A DNA stretch of 64,000 nucleotides from NCBI RefSeq assembly GCF_947495025.1, contig NZ_CANLXG010000001.1, forward strand, positions 310,001 through 374,000, given 5' to 3'. The notes under the pieces are model-generated. The model did not search any database and had not been told where the DNA came from. It saw only the letters and a program-made list of their open reading frames with translations. The position numbers and the translations under genes were made by a program. This document shows positions 55,455-64,000 of the stretch, piece by piece (positions within the stretch are counted from its first letter, which is position 1; each line of letters opens with the position of its first letter). This DNA comes from an uncultured Roseobacter sp. GTDB lineage: Bacteria; Pseudomonadota; Alphaproteobacteria; Rhodobacterales; Rhodobacteraceae.

Positions 55455-56429
55455 ATGAAAACTGAACTCAAAGCACTGCTCGGCGCGACCGCGATTGCGC
55501 TTGTGTCTTTTGCCGGCACAGCCTCGGCTCAGGATTGTCCGCGCGGCGATCTGGACGACCGGTTCTGTGACGCCGACGGCGATCTGATTGCGGACATTCC
55601 CACGGACCCGTCCGAGCAGCTTGACCCGGATACTCTGATCTTTGCCTACACGCCTGTCGAGGATCCGGCAGTCTACAAGACCGCATGGTCCGACTTCCTG
55701 GAGCACCTCGAAGCGGAAACCGGTAAAGACGTCGTATTCTTCCCGGTCCAGAACAACGCAGCCCAGATCGAAGCCATGCGCTCCGGTCGTCTGCATATCG
55801 CTGGCTTCAATACCGGGTCAAACCCGCTTGCTGTGAACTGTGCCGGCTTCCGGCCCTTCACGATCATGGCGTCCAAAGACGGCAATTTCGGCTACGAAAT
55901 GGAGATCATTACCTTTCCGGGATCCGGCATCGAAAAGGTCGAGGACATCAAGGGCAAACAACTGGCCTTTACCTCACCCACATCCAACTCCGGCTTCAAA
56001 GCACCCTCTGCGATCCTGAAGAGCGATTTTGACCTTCTGCCGGAGCGTGATTTTGAACCGGTCTATTCCGGCAAGCATGACAACTCGATCCTCGGCGTGG
56101 CCAACAAGGACTATCTGGCTGCCTCAATCGCGAACTCGGTAAAATCGCGGATGATCAGCCGGGACGTCATCAAGGAAGACGACGTCATCACGATCTACAA
56201 ATCGCAAACCTTTCCCACGACCGGTTTTGGTACGGTTTACAACCTGACGCCGGAACTGCAGGAAAACATCCGCAACGCCTTCTTCAGCTTTGAGTGGGAA
56301 GGCACGTCGCTTGAGGCCGAATTCTCCAAGTCGAACGAGGGTCAGTTCCTTGAGATGACGTACCAGGAATTCTGGGATGTTATCCGCAAGATCGACACTG
56401 CGAACGGCGTGTCCTACGCCTGCGAATAA
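55455..56429 (+). CDS. phnD: Phosphonate-type ABC transporter substrate-binding protein
   Basis: Periplasmic receptor for phosphonates or phosphite-like anions. 324 residues with signal peptide M-K-T-E-L-K-A-L-L-G-A-T-A-I-A-L (cleavage near A-S-A-Q). PhnD-type motifs: L-I-F-A-Y-T-P near 61, A-M-R-S-G-R-L-H-I-A-G-F-N-T-G near 97 and F-T-S-P-T-S-N-S-G-F near 157. GGGAGG precedes the ATG. First gene of phnD-phnC-phnE-phnE-HAD. No Pho box was seen upstream. Confidence 0.9.
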   Translation: MKTELKALLGATAIALVSFAGTASAQDCPRGDLDDRFCDADGDLIADIPTDPSEQLDPDTLIFAYTPVEDPAVYKTAWSDFLEHLEAETGKDVVFFPVQNNAAQIEAMRSGRLHIAGFNTGSNPLAVNCAGFRPFTIMASKDGNFGYEMEIITFPGSGIEKVEDIKGKQLAFTSPTSNSGFKAPSAILKSDFDLLPERDFEPVYSGKHDNSILGVANKDYLAASIANSVKSRMISRDVIKEDDVITIYKSQTFPTTGFGTVYNLTPELQENIRNAFFSFEWEGTSLEAEFSKSNEGQFLEMTYQEFWDVIRKIDTANGVSYACE

Positions 56430-56450
56430 TACAATAATACGACAGACAGT

Positions 56451-56472
56451 CAGGCCCGCCCAGGTGGGCCTG
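56451..56472 (+). other. Hairpin between phnD and phnC
   Basis: CAGGCCCGCC (56451-56460) pairs with GGTGGGCCTG (56463-56472) with one wobble. Placed after the receptor gene, as in the liv operon, it probably raises receptor mRNA over the membrane genes. Confidence 0.55.
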
Positions 56473-56495
56473 TTCTGCTATTTCAGGGGCGGGGC

Positions 56496-57290
56496 ATGCT
56501 GCAACTCAGAAAACTCACCAAGACCTATAAGACCGGCGATCAGGCACTGAAGGCAATTGATCTTGACGTGCCGAAAGGTCAGGTGCTTGCTCTGATCGGC
56601 CCGTCGGGTGCCGGCAAATCCACTATGATCCGCTGTATCAACCGCCTGGTTGAGCCGACCAGCGGCGAAGCTCTGCTTGACGGGGTCGATCTGACAAAGC
56701 TTGGTGCCGGTGCGCTGCGCAGGGCGCGGCGCGAGATGGGGATGATCTTTCAGGAATATGCCCTTGTTGAACGTCTGACGGTGATGGAAAACGTTCTGTC
56801 AGGGCGTCTGGGCTATGTCGGTTTCTGGCGGTCCTTTCTGCGCCGCTATCCCCAGTCGGACACCGACGAGGCATTCCGTCTGCTTGATCGCGTGGGTCTT
56901 CTGCATATGGCGGACAAGCGCGCGGATGAATTGTCCGGGGGGCAGCGCCAGCGGGTCGGTATCTGCCGTGCCCTGATCCAGAACCCGAAGCTGTTGCTTG
57001 TTGACGAGCCGACAGCCTCGCTTGATCCCAAAACCAGCCGTCAGATCATGCGTCTGATTACAGAGCTGTGCCGCGAGCGTGACCTTGCCGCGATCATCAA
57101 TATTCACGACGTCGCACTGGCACAGATGTTCGTGCCGCGTGTTGTGGGCCTGCGCTTTGGTGAAATTGTCTATGACGGTCTGCCAACCGGCCTGACGCCC
57201 GATAAACTGACCGAGATCTACGGCGAGGAAGACTGGGAAGCGACCATCGAAAAGGTAGAGGACGAAGACGAAACAGAGGCAGCGGAATGA
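56496..57290 (+). CDS. phnC: Phosphonate-type ABC transporter ATP-binding protein
   Basis: 264 residues. Walker [10 protein letters not shown] near 36, signature L-S-G-G-Q-R-Q-R near 145 and Walker [13 protein letters not shown] near 166. A Glu/Asp-rich tail ([10 protein letters not shown]) is unusual. Ribosome site AGGGGCGGGG; the last bases overlap phnE (ATGA at 57287-57290). Confidence 0.92.
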   Translation: MLQLRKLTKTYKTGDQALKAIDLDVPKGQVLALIGPSGAGKSTMIRCINRLVEPTSGEALLDGVDLTKLGAGALRRARREMGMIFQEYALVERLTVMENVLSGRLGYVGFWRSFLRRYPQSDTDEAFRLLDRVGLLHMADKRADELSGGQRQRVGICRALIQNPKLLLVDEPTASLDPKTSRQIMRLITELCRERDLAAIINIHDVALAQMFVPRVVGLRFGEIVYDGLPTGLTPDKLTEIYGEEDWEATIEKVEDEDETEAAE

Positions 57291-58102
57291 GCGACGTCAC
57301 CCTCGACAATATGGTCGGACACCGGTGGCGCAAACCGGCCTTCATAAAGAACGTCGCCCTGCGCTGGACCCTCATCCTGGGCTTTGTCGCCTATCTGATC
57401 GCTGCCTTCATGACCATCGAGGTCGACTGGGGCCGTGTCTACGAGGGTCTGGACCGCGGATGGGCATTCGTGCTGGCCTTCACCAGTCCGGATTTCACCT
57501 CGCGCTGGAGCGACATCTGGAGCGGACTACTTGAGAGCATTGTGATGACGGTTGCCGCCTCTGTGGTCGGTATAATCATCTCTATCCCGATAGGCCTCGG
57601 GGCCGCCCGCAACGTAGCACCCCTGCCCGTCTATGTGATCTGTCGCGGCATTGTCGCCATCAGCCGGGCCCTGCAGGAAATCATCGTTGCCATCCTGCTC
57701 GTCGCCATTTTCGGCTTCGGACCGCTGGCAGGCTTTCTGACACTGAGCTTTGCGACGATCGGGTTCCTGTCGAAGCTTCTGGCCGAGGACATTGAGGCAA
57801 TGGACAGAGTGCAGGCCGAAGCAATCCGTGCCTCCGGTGCCCGCTGGGTGCAATGGATCAACTACGGCGTACAGCCACAGGTTATGCCGCGCCTGGTTGG
57901 CCTGTCGATGTACCGGATTGATATCAACTTCCGCGAAAGCGCGATCCTCGGGCTTGTCGGCGCGGGTGGCATCGGGGCGACCCTGAACACCGCATTCGAC
58001 CGCTACGAGTACGACACCGCTGCGGCAATCCTGCTGATCATCATCGGGATCGTTATGGCCCTTGAATACCTCTCGGGTATCATCCGCGCGAGGGTCCAGT
58101 AA
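57287..58102 (+). CDS. phnE: Phosphonate-type ABC transporter permease, first copy
   Basis: 271 residues, about six membrane helices, with the PhnE motif [13 protein letters not shown] near 222 and an inner E-A-x-x-A-S-G-A-loop. Overlaps phnC by four bases and ends one base into the next permease (TAATG). Confidence 0.92.
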   Translation: MSDVTLDNMVGHRWRKPAFIKNVALRWTLILGFVAYLIAAFMTIEVDWGRVYEGLDRGWAFVLAFTSPDFTSRWSDIWSGLLESIVMTVAASVVGIIISIPIGLGAARNVAPLPVYVICRGIVAISRALQEIIVAILLVAIFGFGPLAGFLTLSFATIGFLSKLLAEDIEAMDRVQAEAIRASGARWVQWINYGVQPQVMPRLVGLSMYRIDINFRESAILGLVGAGGIGATLNTAFDRYEYDTAAAILLIIIGIVMALEYLSGIIRARVQ

Positions 58103-58917
58103 TGCCGGTTTTTGAACGGGACGATACACAGATCTGGCGGCGTCGGACGACGCGCGAGAACATGATCCGGTGGTTCGGCTGGCTCGCCGGGCTGGTTGTT
58201 TTTGCCTGGTGCTGGCAGATCATCTCGGCCTCTACCACCTGGTTCTTTGTCTGGGATGCGCCGCGCATCGCAAACGATATCTGGACCCGCGCCACACCGC
58301 CCCGCTGGGAATACATCACACAGCTGGGCCGCCCGATCTGGGATACGCTGAACATTGCGACGCTCGGCACCATCATCGCGTTGTTCCTTGCCGTGCCGGT
58401 CGCGTTTCTGGCCGCACAGAACACAACACCCTCAAAGCTGCTTATCCGTCCGCTGGCCCTTCTGATCATCGTGTCGACGCGCTCGATCAACTCGCTGATC
58501 TGGGCGCTGCTGCTGATCGCCATTATCGGGCCCGGTGTTTTTGCCGGTGTGATCGCCATTGCAATCCGGTCCGTCGGCTTCTGCGCCAAACTGCTTTACG
58601 AGGCGATCGAAGAAATTGATCACAGCCAGGTGGAAGCCATTACAGCAACGGGCGGCTCGCGCTGGCAGGTCATGGCCTATGGGATTGTACCGCAGATCCT
58701 GCCGGCGTTTGCCGGGATCGCAGTCTTTCGCTGGGACATCAATATCCGTGAATCTACAGTTCTGGGCCTTGTCGGCGCAGGAGGGATCGGCCTGCAGCTG
58801 TCGGCCTCTCTGAACGTACTGGCATGGCCGCAGGTCAGCCTGATCCTTATCGTTATTCTGGTGGCCGTTATCATCAGCGAATGGGTTTCGGCCAAGGTAC
58901 GCGGCGCAATCATATGA
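58102..58917 (+). CDS. phnE: Phosphonate-type ABC transporter permease, second copy
   Basis: 271 residues, six membrane helices and the same [11 protein letters not shown] motif near 218. A second PhnE beside the first is the usual PhnE1/PhnE2 arrangement, where the two likely form a heterodimer. Its TGA overlaps the HAD gene start (ATGA at 58914-58917). Confidence 0.92.
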   Translation: MPVFERDDTQIWRRRTTRENMIRWFGWLAGLVVFAWCWQIISASTTWFFVWDAPRIANDIWTRATPPRWEYITQLGRPIWDTLNIATLGTIIALFLAVPVAFLAAQNTTPSKLLIRPLALLIIVSTRSINSLIWALLLIAIIGPGVFAGVIAIAIRSVGFCAKLLYEAIEEIDHSQVEAITATGGSRWQVMAYGIVPQILPAFAGIAVFRWDINIRESTVLGLVGAGGIGLQLSASLNVLAWPQVSLILIVILVAVIISEWVSAKVRGAII

Positions 58918-59819
58918 TGAACCTCAGTGTTGCGGAGGCGTTTTCGGCTTATGAAAACGCGCGTGCCCGGCTGCCGTCATGCCGACCGTCCCGGGCCCCT
59001 GCCCGAAACATCCGGTCCCTGGCCGAAATCTCCGACGCCTTCGACGTTTTTCTGCTGGATGCTTTCGGCGTTCTGAACATTGGCGACGAGGCCATCCCGG
59101 GCACCCCGGAACGGGTGCGCGACCTTCAGGCGGCGGGCAAGCGGGTGCTTGTTGTCTCCAATGCCGCAAGCGTGCCGCGCGATACGCTCCTGGCAAAATA
59201 TCGCCGGCTTGGATATGAATTTGACGCCACAGATGTCCTTACCAGCCGGATGGCGACATCTGCAAATCTTGGTGATGCGCCGGAGATTACCTGGGGCGTT
59301 ATGGGATTACCGGGCGTTCCGATGGATGATTTTGGTCCCATACAATGGCATCTTTTGCAGGATGACCCTGATGCCTATGACCGGGCCGGCGGTTTCCTTC
59401 TGATCGGCAGTGGTGACTGGTCGGACCACAGACAGAACCTGCTCGAAGCATCGCTGAACAAATGGCCACGGCAGGTGCGGGTCGCAAATCCCGACATTGT
59501 CGCGCCGCGCGAAGATGGTTTCTCTGTTGAGCCCGGCTATTTTGCGCACCGGATTGCACAGGTTACGACAACAGAGCCCCGCTTTTTCGGCAAACCATTT
59601 ATGAACATCTACGATCTGGTTTTCGCCCATCTGGGACCGGTGGATCGCAGCCGTGTGGTCATGGTCGGCGACAGCCTGCACACCGACATTCTTGGCGCGA
59701 AGTCCGCCGGGATCGCCTCAGTGCTGATCGCAGGATATGGCTTTCTTGCAGGCCATGACGCCGGTGCAGCCATTGCACAATCGGGAATCGTACCGGATTT
59801 CATTGCCGAGAGGCCATAA
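58914..59819 (+). CDS. HAD-superfamily phosphatase-like protein (type IIA)
   Basis: 301 residues. HAD motif I is F-L-L-D-A-F-G-V-L near 46, motif II is V-V-S-N-A near 80, motif III has the Lys in F-F-G-K-P-F near 224, and motif IV is M-V-G-D-S-L-H-T-D-I near 254. NagD-type cap. Likely dephosphorylates a small phosphate compound, and its place at the end of the phn transport genes suggests that it handles the imported compound or a product of it. Which one is not known. Confidence 0.85.
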   Translation: MMNLSVAEAFSAYENARARLPSCRPSRAPARNIRSLAEISDAFDVFLLDAFGVLNIGDEAIPGTPERVRDLQAAGKRVLVVSNAASVPRDTLLAKYRRLGYEFDATDVLTSRMATSANLGDAPEITWGVMGLPGVPMDDFGPIQWHLLQDDPDAYDRAGGFLLIGSGDWSDHRQNLLEASLNKWPRQVRVANPDIVAPREDGFSVEPGYFAHRIAQVTTTEPRFFGKPFMNIYDLVFAHLGPVDRSRVVMVGDSLHTDILGAKSAGIASVLIAGYGFLAGHDAGAAIAQSGIVPDFIAERP

Positions 59820-60062
59820 CGCCGACCCCCCAGGGCCGCCGGCCTGGGTCAGGCGCTGATCGAATGCGCCTGCCGGATGTGCGTTGCGCCGCAACTGCGG
59901 AACCTTGCAGTCAGGACTGTATAAGAACCGGCGTGCGGACCATGCGTGAACGGACGCGCAACTACGGTCCCGTGCCGGCAGCGCTCGCCGTCATGTCTGA
60001 CAAAAACCGGACAGTGTGCCCTGTTCCCGCCAGAGCGCCGGAAAGGGTTCCGGCGAACAGGA

Positions 60063-60081
60063 CGCCGACACAATGTCGGCG
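60063..60081 (-). terminator. Possible terminator hairpin after the small membrane protein gene
   Basis: CGCCGACA (60063-60070) and TGTCGGCG (60074-60081) form a perfect 8-bp stem with a CAA loop, 21 bases past the stop of the minus-strand gene at 60103. No T-tract follows, so it may be a stability or factor-dependent element. Confidence 0.35.
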
Positions 60082-60102
60082 CCCTTTGTCAGTCACGATC
60101 GG

Positions 60103-60471
60103 TCAGGCTGTTGCCACGCGGCCCTCGGGCTTATGCAGGCCGACAACAGCCAGCACGGTCAGACCGAGAACCATATAGTACCAGAAATCAAAACCGGTGA
60201 AGCCGAGCAAAAGCGGTGCGATCACGAACGCGACCCCAACCAGACCATCCACGACCAGATGTAAGGAATACGGCAGAACCCGTATGACACCCAGATGGTG
60301 ATCCGTCAGGACAGTGAGCGCGAAGGCGGCAATGCCGGTCGCAACCGACAGCCAGAATGCCAGCGCATTTTCAGCACCAAGACCAAAGAGAAACGGCATG
60401 GCGATCAGGCCCAGAGCGACGGGGTAGTCCAGATAAGCGTGGATCGATTTAGTGATGAAACGGGGAAACAT
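60103..60471 (-). CDS. Small membrane protein (SPW repeat-like)
   Basis: 122 residues with four hydrophobic segments (about 14-30, 36-54, 62-83, 90-110) and conserved polar residues in between, as in SPW repeat proteins. No signal peptide. The ATG at 60471 follows AAAGGACA. Function unknown. It stands 109 bases from the AraC gene on the same strand. Confidence 0.7.
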   Translation of the reverse strand: MFPRFITKSIHAYLDYPVALGLIAMPFLFGLGAENALAFWLSVATGIAAFALTVLTDHHLGVIRVLPYSLHLVVDGLVGVAFVIAPLLLGFTGFDFWYYMVLGLTVLAVVGLHKPEGRVATA

Positions 60472-60580
60472 GATGAGCTGTCCTTTTCCTGAGATGCTGT
60501 GTGCTACAGAGACAGGACAAAGGTAGGGATAATTACCCCGGTGATACATGTCAGAGCGTCCGCAACTGCATGCAGATCGT

Positions 60581-61537
60581 TCAGGTTTGTGAACTTCCGG
60601 ACATTTCAGCTTTCCGGAACTCCGCGGGCGACATCCCGGTTTCTTTCCTGAAGGTGCGCGCAAAGGCAGAATCTGAAGCATAGCCTGCGCTTTCGGCTGC
60701 ATCGGTCAGAGATGACCCCGGCGACAACAGGACTGTTTTTGCGATCTCCATGCGCCATCTGGTGACATAATCGATGGGCGTCATATCCATCGCCTTCTGG
60801 AACTGAACAGCAAAACTGGTCCTCGACATGCCTGCGGCCCGTGCCAGTGTCCCGACTGTCCAGCTGTCCGCTGGTGCTTTGTGGAATGCGTCCAGCGCCC
60901 GGCTCAGGTTGCGGTCGGCAAAAGCGCCCAGACCCCATTCGCGGGCATCGCTGCCTTCAATGAACGTGCGGATTGCCTGCGCGAAAATAGTTTCAGACAT
61001 CTTGAGGGCGATCAGGTCGCCACCCATCTTCTGACCACCGGATTCCTCCCCGATCATGCGCAATGTGGCCTCCATCCAGCGGCCCGCGCTCTCGCCGTAG
61101 TTCCTGATATGAATGACAGGCGGCAAACGCTCCAACAGGATATGCCGTGCATGCGGGTCGAACGAAAAATGACCGCAGATCAACTGAGTTTCGCTTTGCG
61201 GCTCGTCGCCGCCATGGACAAGAACACCAGAGCCGGTGAAGCCAGAGACCTGCAGAACGGTATCGAGGGGCATGATCGTGCGTTCGGGTGTGTGACCACA
61301 ATAGAGCGCATGTGGTGCGCCGTGTGGAATAATCACCAGGTCCCCCTGCGCCAGATCGACGGGCTCCCCGACACCCTCGACGCGGACAAGGCAACTGCCG
61401 CGGTGTGCGAAGTGAAAGCGCGCGACGTTTTCATACTTCGGAACGGCGACGCCCCAGGGTTTGGTGAAGGACGTGCGGAAATAAATTGTTCCGCGCATGG
61501 ACAGGTTCGTCAGAATGTCACTGAGAAGATCAAGCAT
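60581..61537 (-). CDS. AraC-family transcription regulator with cupin domain
   Basis: 318 residues. Residues 1-200 fit a cupin-type AraC sensor (Cupin_6-like; G-D-L-V-I-I-P-H-G-A near 66). The C-terminal 100 residues are the AraC double helix-turn-helix (L-A-R-A-A-G-M-S-R-T-S-F near 235, A-E-S-A-G-Y-A-S-D-S-A-F-A-R-T-F near 285). Start at the ATG 61537; upstream in-frame codons lack a ribosome site. Divergent from the DUF4142 gene, which it may control. Confidence 0.88.
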   Translation of the reverse strand: MLDLLSDILTNLSMRGTIYFRTSFTKPWGVAVPKYENVARFHFAHRGSCLVRVEGVGEPVDLAQGDLVIIPHGAPHALYCGHTPERTIMPLDTVLQVSGFTGSGVLVHGGDEPQSETQLICGHFSFDPHARHILLERLPPVIHIRNYGESAGRWMEATLRMIGEESGGQKMGGDLIALKMSETIFAQAIRTFIEGSDAREWGLGAFADRNLSRALDAFHKAPADSWTVGTLARAAGMSRTSFAVQFQKAMDMTPIDYVTRWRMEIAKTVLLSPGSSLTDAAESAGYASDSAFARTFRKETGMSPAEFRKAEMSGSSQT

Positions 61538-61673
61538 GTTCACATCATACGCGGGAGTGCGGTTCTGTACAGAGGTCTGAACGATCTGCACGGTATTTGG
61601 GACGAACGCGCATTCAAACGCAGGCGAACGCAGGGGTATCCATACGATGTCTAACTTCAGAGGAAATCCCGAA

Positions 61674-62198
61674 ATGAAAAAGCTGCTTTCCACCATTGCT
61701 GTCGTATTTGCCATGACAGCTGTTCAGGCGTCCGCCCAGGATGTCGCCGAGATGAGTGATCTCGAATTCGCCCATATCGCCTATACGGCCGATAATATCG
61801 ACATTCGTTATGCGCATCTTGCCCTGGTGCTGTCGGACAATCCTGACATTCATGAGTTCGCCAATACAATGATCCGCGATCATACAGCCGTCAACGAAGC
61901 GGCGCTTGCCCTGCTGGCCAAACTGGGTGCAACAGCACAGGACAACCCGGTCAGCCAGACGCTGAACGCCAATGCCGAAGAAATCATCGACGGTTTTGTG
62001 AAGTTGCGCGGAGCAGAATTTGACGCAGCCTATGCGGCCAACGAACTGGCCTATCATCAGGCTGTGAATGAACTCGTCGAAGACACCATGATCCCGAACA
62101 TAGACAACGACGAGGTCCGGGCCCTTTTCGTGCAGGGTCTGGAAATCTTCAGAGCGCATGAGCACCACGCCGAAATGATGGTCAAGGCGCTTCAGTGA
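61674..62198 (+). CDS. DUF4142 periplasmic protein
   Basis: 174 residues. Signal peptide M-K-K-L-L-S-T-I-A-V-V-F-A-M-T (cleavage near S-A-Q-D). The mature part is helical and His-rich (F-A-H-I-A-Y-T-A-D, I-R-D-H-T-A-V-N, H-E-H-H-A-E), a DUF4142/ferritin-like pattern that may bind metal. Some relatives help in stress. AGAGGA precedes the ATG. The end overlaps the next gene. Confidence 0.8.
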   Translation: MKKLLSTIAVVFAMTAVQASAQDVAEMSDLEFAHIAYTADNIDIRYAHLALVLSDNPDIHEFANTMIRDHTAVNEAALALLAKLGATAQDNPVSQTLNANAEEIIDGFVKLRGAEFDAAYAANELAYHQAVNELVEDTMIPNIDNDEVRALFVQGLEIFRAHEHHAEMMVKALQ

Positions 62199-62536
62199 CG
62201 ACGCGCCGCTTGAAACGCCGGAGCGTGATTGCCGGAACGGTTGCAACAGCTGCTGTTCCGGGTCTCCTGCTGGCAGAAACCGGAAAGGTGCACGACATCG
62301 CTGTCAGATCGTTTGCGTTTCTTCCGGAACTCGTTCAGGTCCGGTTCGGCGATGTGATCCGATGGACCAACAATGACATTGCGCCCCACACGGCCACGGC
62401 CGATGACTCCGGGTGGGATACCGGCACTCTGGCTAAAGATGCCGCTGCCGAGGTACAGGTGACTGCAGGTATGGAAACAACCTATTTCTGCGCGTTTCAC
62501 CCGCATATGAAGGGCCGGATAGAGATTATCGACTAG
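62195..62536 (+). CDS. Amicyanin-like cupredoxin
   Basis: Small blue-copper electron carrier. 113 residues from a GTG at 62195, overlapping the previous stop (GTGA). Twin-arginine-type signal (K-R-R-S-V-I-A-G). Copper ligands are visible: His in A-P-H-T-A near 65, Cys, His and Met in C-A-F-H-P-H-M-K near 98-106. Translationally coupled to the DUF4142 gene. The electron partner is unknown; no methylamine dehydrogenase genes are near. Confidence 0.85.
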   Translation: MTTRRLKRRSVIAGTVATAAVPGLLLAETGKVHDIAVRSFAFLPELVQVRFGDVIRWTNNDIAPHTATADDSGWDTGTLAKDAAAEVQVTAGMETTYFCAFHPHMKGRIEIID

Positions 62537-62667
62537 TGGGCGAACAGAAGTGCAGGTCTGGTCAGGACGATCAAGCGTCGGCGCACAGTGGCGCCTGCCG
62601 GTTCCGACGCGGTTAAACACCGCTGCGGGGCCGTCCGGAACGGGATGATGAACGGGAGAAGTGACAG

Positions 62668-62744
<77 letters not shown>

Positions 62745-62803
62745 ACTTGCCTGCGGTATAGACGCGCCTGCGCGCGCCTGCAATTGCAAAAAACGCTGCC
62801 GCG

Positions 62804-64000
62804 TCAGGCAAAAAGATCATGCGCCAGCTCAAGGGCATCAACCAGCACATCGACCTCGGCCTTTGTGTTGTAAAGCCCGAAGGACGCGCGGCAGGTGGCC
62901 GGGACGCCCATATGCTCCATCAAAGGCCCGACACAGTGCTGTCCGGCCCGGACCGCGACACCCTTTTTGTCCAGAATGGTCGAGATGTCATGCGCATGTG
63001 CGGCGCCATCGAGGGTGAAACTGAAAATGGCTCCTTTGTCCGGTGTCGTACCCTGGACCTGAAGCCAGTTCAGCCCACCCAGACGTTCGACCGTATAGTC
63101 GCGCAGCTGGTCCTCATGTGCCGCGATGTTTTCCATGCCGAGGGACATCATATAGTCCAGCGCCACACCAAGGCCGATCGTCTGGACAATGCCCGGTGTA
63201 CCGGCCTCAAACTTCATGGGCGGATCATTGTAGGTTACAGCGTCCTTGCTGACTTCACGGATCATGTCACCGCCGCCAATAAAGGGTCGCATTTCCTTCA
63301 TCCGGTCCGTCCTGACGTAAATCGCGCCCGACCCGGAGGGGCCGTAGAGTTTGTGACCTGTGATGGCATAGAAATCGCATCCGATGTCCTGAACATCCAC
63401 AGGCTGATGAACGGCGGCCTGACTGCCATCGACCAGCACGGCCACACCGCGTTCGTGTGCTGCCCGCGTGATGGTCTTCACATCAACACGGGTCCCAAGC
63501 ACATTGGAAAGATGTGTGATGGCCACCAGCTTTGTTCTTGGCCCGATGGCATCGATAACGGCCTGCGGATCAAGTGCGCCGGTGCTGTCCACATCGACCC
63601 ATTTCAGCACGACGCCCATGCGTTCGCGCAGAAAATGCCATGGTACGATATTCGCGTGGTGCTCCATCACGCTGAGCAGGATTTCGTCACCCGCTTCCAT
63701 CCGGGGCATTGCCCAGGAATAGGCAACCATGTTGATGCCTTCGGTCGTGCCGGAGTTCAGCACGATCTCGTCTTCGGAACCGGCATTGAGGAACCGCGCG
63801 ATGACGCCGCGCACACTTTCGTATTTGTCGGTCGCCAGGTTCGACAGAAAGTGCAGACCGCGGTGCACATTGGCGTATTCATTTGTATAGGCGTTGGTCA
63901 CAGCATCAATCACCACCTGCGGTTTCTGGGCGGAGGCACCATTGTCCAGATAGACCAGTGGTTTGCCATTCACTTCGCGTGACAGGATCGGGAAGTCGCC
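62804..64000 (-). CDS. sufS: Cysteine desulfurase SufS, 5' end beyond the window
   Basis: Frees sulfur from cysteine for Fe-S cluster assembly. 398 residues are visible. The frame is open to the right edge, so the start lies outside the window; the first visible residues are G-D-F-P-I-L-S-R-E, typical of the SufS N-terminus. The PLP Lys is in T-G-H-K-L-Y-G-P and the catalytic Cys in A-T-C-R-A-S-F-G-L-Y-N-T near the C-terminus. The rest of a suf operon presumably lies to the right. Confidence 0.93.
   Translation of the reverse strand, partial: GDFPILSREVNGKPLVYLDNGASAQKPQVVIDAVTNAYTNEYANVHRGLHFLSNLATDKYESVRGVIARFLNAGSEDEIVLNSGTTEGINMVAYSWAMPRMEAGDEILLSVMEHHANIVPWHFLRERMGVVLKWVDVDSTGALDPQAVIDAIGPRTKLVAITHLSNVLGTRVDVKTITRAAHERGVAVLVDGSQAAVHQPVDVQDIGCDFYAITGHKLYGPSGSGAIYVRTDRMKEMRPFIGGGDMIREVSKDAVTYNDPPMKFEAGTPGIVQTIGLGVALDYMMSLGMENIAAHEDQLRDYTVERLGGLNWLQVQGTTPDKGAIFSFTLDGAAHAHDISTILDKKGVAVRAGQHCVGPLMEHMGVPATCRASFGLYNTKAEVDVLVDALELAHDLFA

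Noticed and set aside
59864..60178. Plus-strand frame of about 104 residues
   Set aside because: Overlaps the minus-strand small membrane protein and has no recognisable motif or ribosome site.
62819..63982. Long frame antisense to sufS
   Set aside because: sufS has all catalytic motifs; the opposite frame has shadow composition.

Overview
The window is a stretch of ordinary chromosome from an alphaproteobacterium, most likely a marine Roseobacter-group Rhodobacteraceae. The clues are the L21 ribosomal protein with a C-terminal helix-hairpin-helix tail, ChpT, OlsB/OlsA ornithine-lipid synthesis, a bifunctional ATP sulfurylase/APS kinase, a class II DAHP synthase, PstA and PstC with long N-terminal extensions, an IalB-family protein, and the high-GC, densely overlapping gene layout. 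No phage, insertion sequence, CRISPR array or replication origin was seen. Function calls rest on motifs and protein-family knowledge, not on any database search.

Layout. 1-7.2 kb: a truncated DUF2059 protein, then rplU-rpmA, a LysE exporter and acetyltransferase, obgE-proB-proA, and convergent chpT with a divergent DUF3553 gene. 7.3-12.1 kb: olsB-olsA, a secreted PA14 protein, rpsB-tsf and aroQ. 12.2-15.1 kb: sat-cysC and a BKACE (DUF849) enzyme. 15.1-25.8 kb: the phosphate block. On the minus strand yicC-gmk-gamma carbonic anhydrase-PLP lyase-phoR form one tight run, then a clear PhoB box drives pstS-pstC-pstA-pstB-phoU-phoB. 26-30 kb: PAS-domain gene, a gene-poor 0.6 kb stretch, class II DAHP synthase, a GlxA-type regulator.

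30.2-34.7 kb is the least explained region: three secreted proteins, two of which share an ankyrin plus peptidoglycan-binding-like architecture and sit on opposite strands of a 66-bp divergent gap. 34.9-42.1 kb holds a PQQ-type sugar dehydrogenase and a branched-chain amino acid type ABC operon (livJ-livG-[50-codon ORF]-livF-[AT-rich secreted protein]-livH-livM). The two bracketed small genes are not part of the standard system. 42.1-43.0 kb has two tandem, apparently paralogous secreted cysteine proteins. 43.2-45.7 kb: GFA-family protein, HerA/DUF853 ATPase, and an intergenic stretch with two strong terminators that suggests one or two small RNAs.

45.7-51.5 kb is envelope biology: IalB protein, a ketosynthase-ACP-LpxD cluster (lipid A acyl chains), an L,D-transpeptidase and a divergent MepK-like endopeptidase. 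51.6-55.3 kb has two LysR regulators, an SDR lacking its catalytic Tyr/Lys, a small membrane protein and an SRPBCC protein. 55.4-59.8 kb is a phnD-phnC-phnE-phnE-HAD operon for a phosphonate-like compound. 60-64 kb: small membrane protein, AraC regulator, DUF4142 plus cupredoxin pair, tRNA-Arg(CCG), and the 3' part of sufS running off the right edge.
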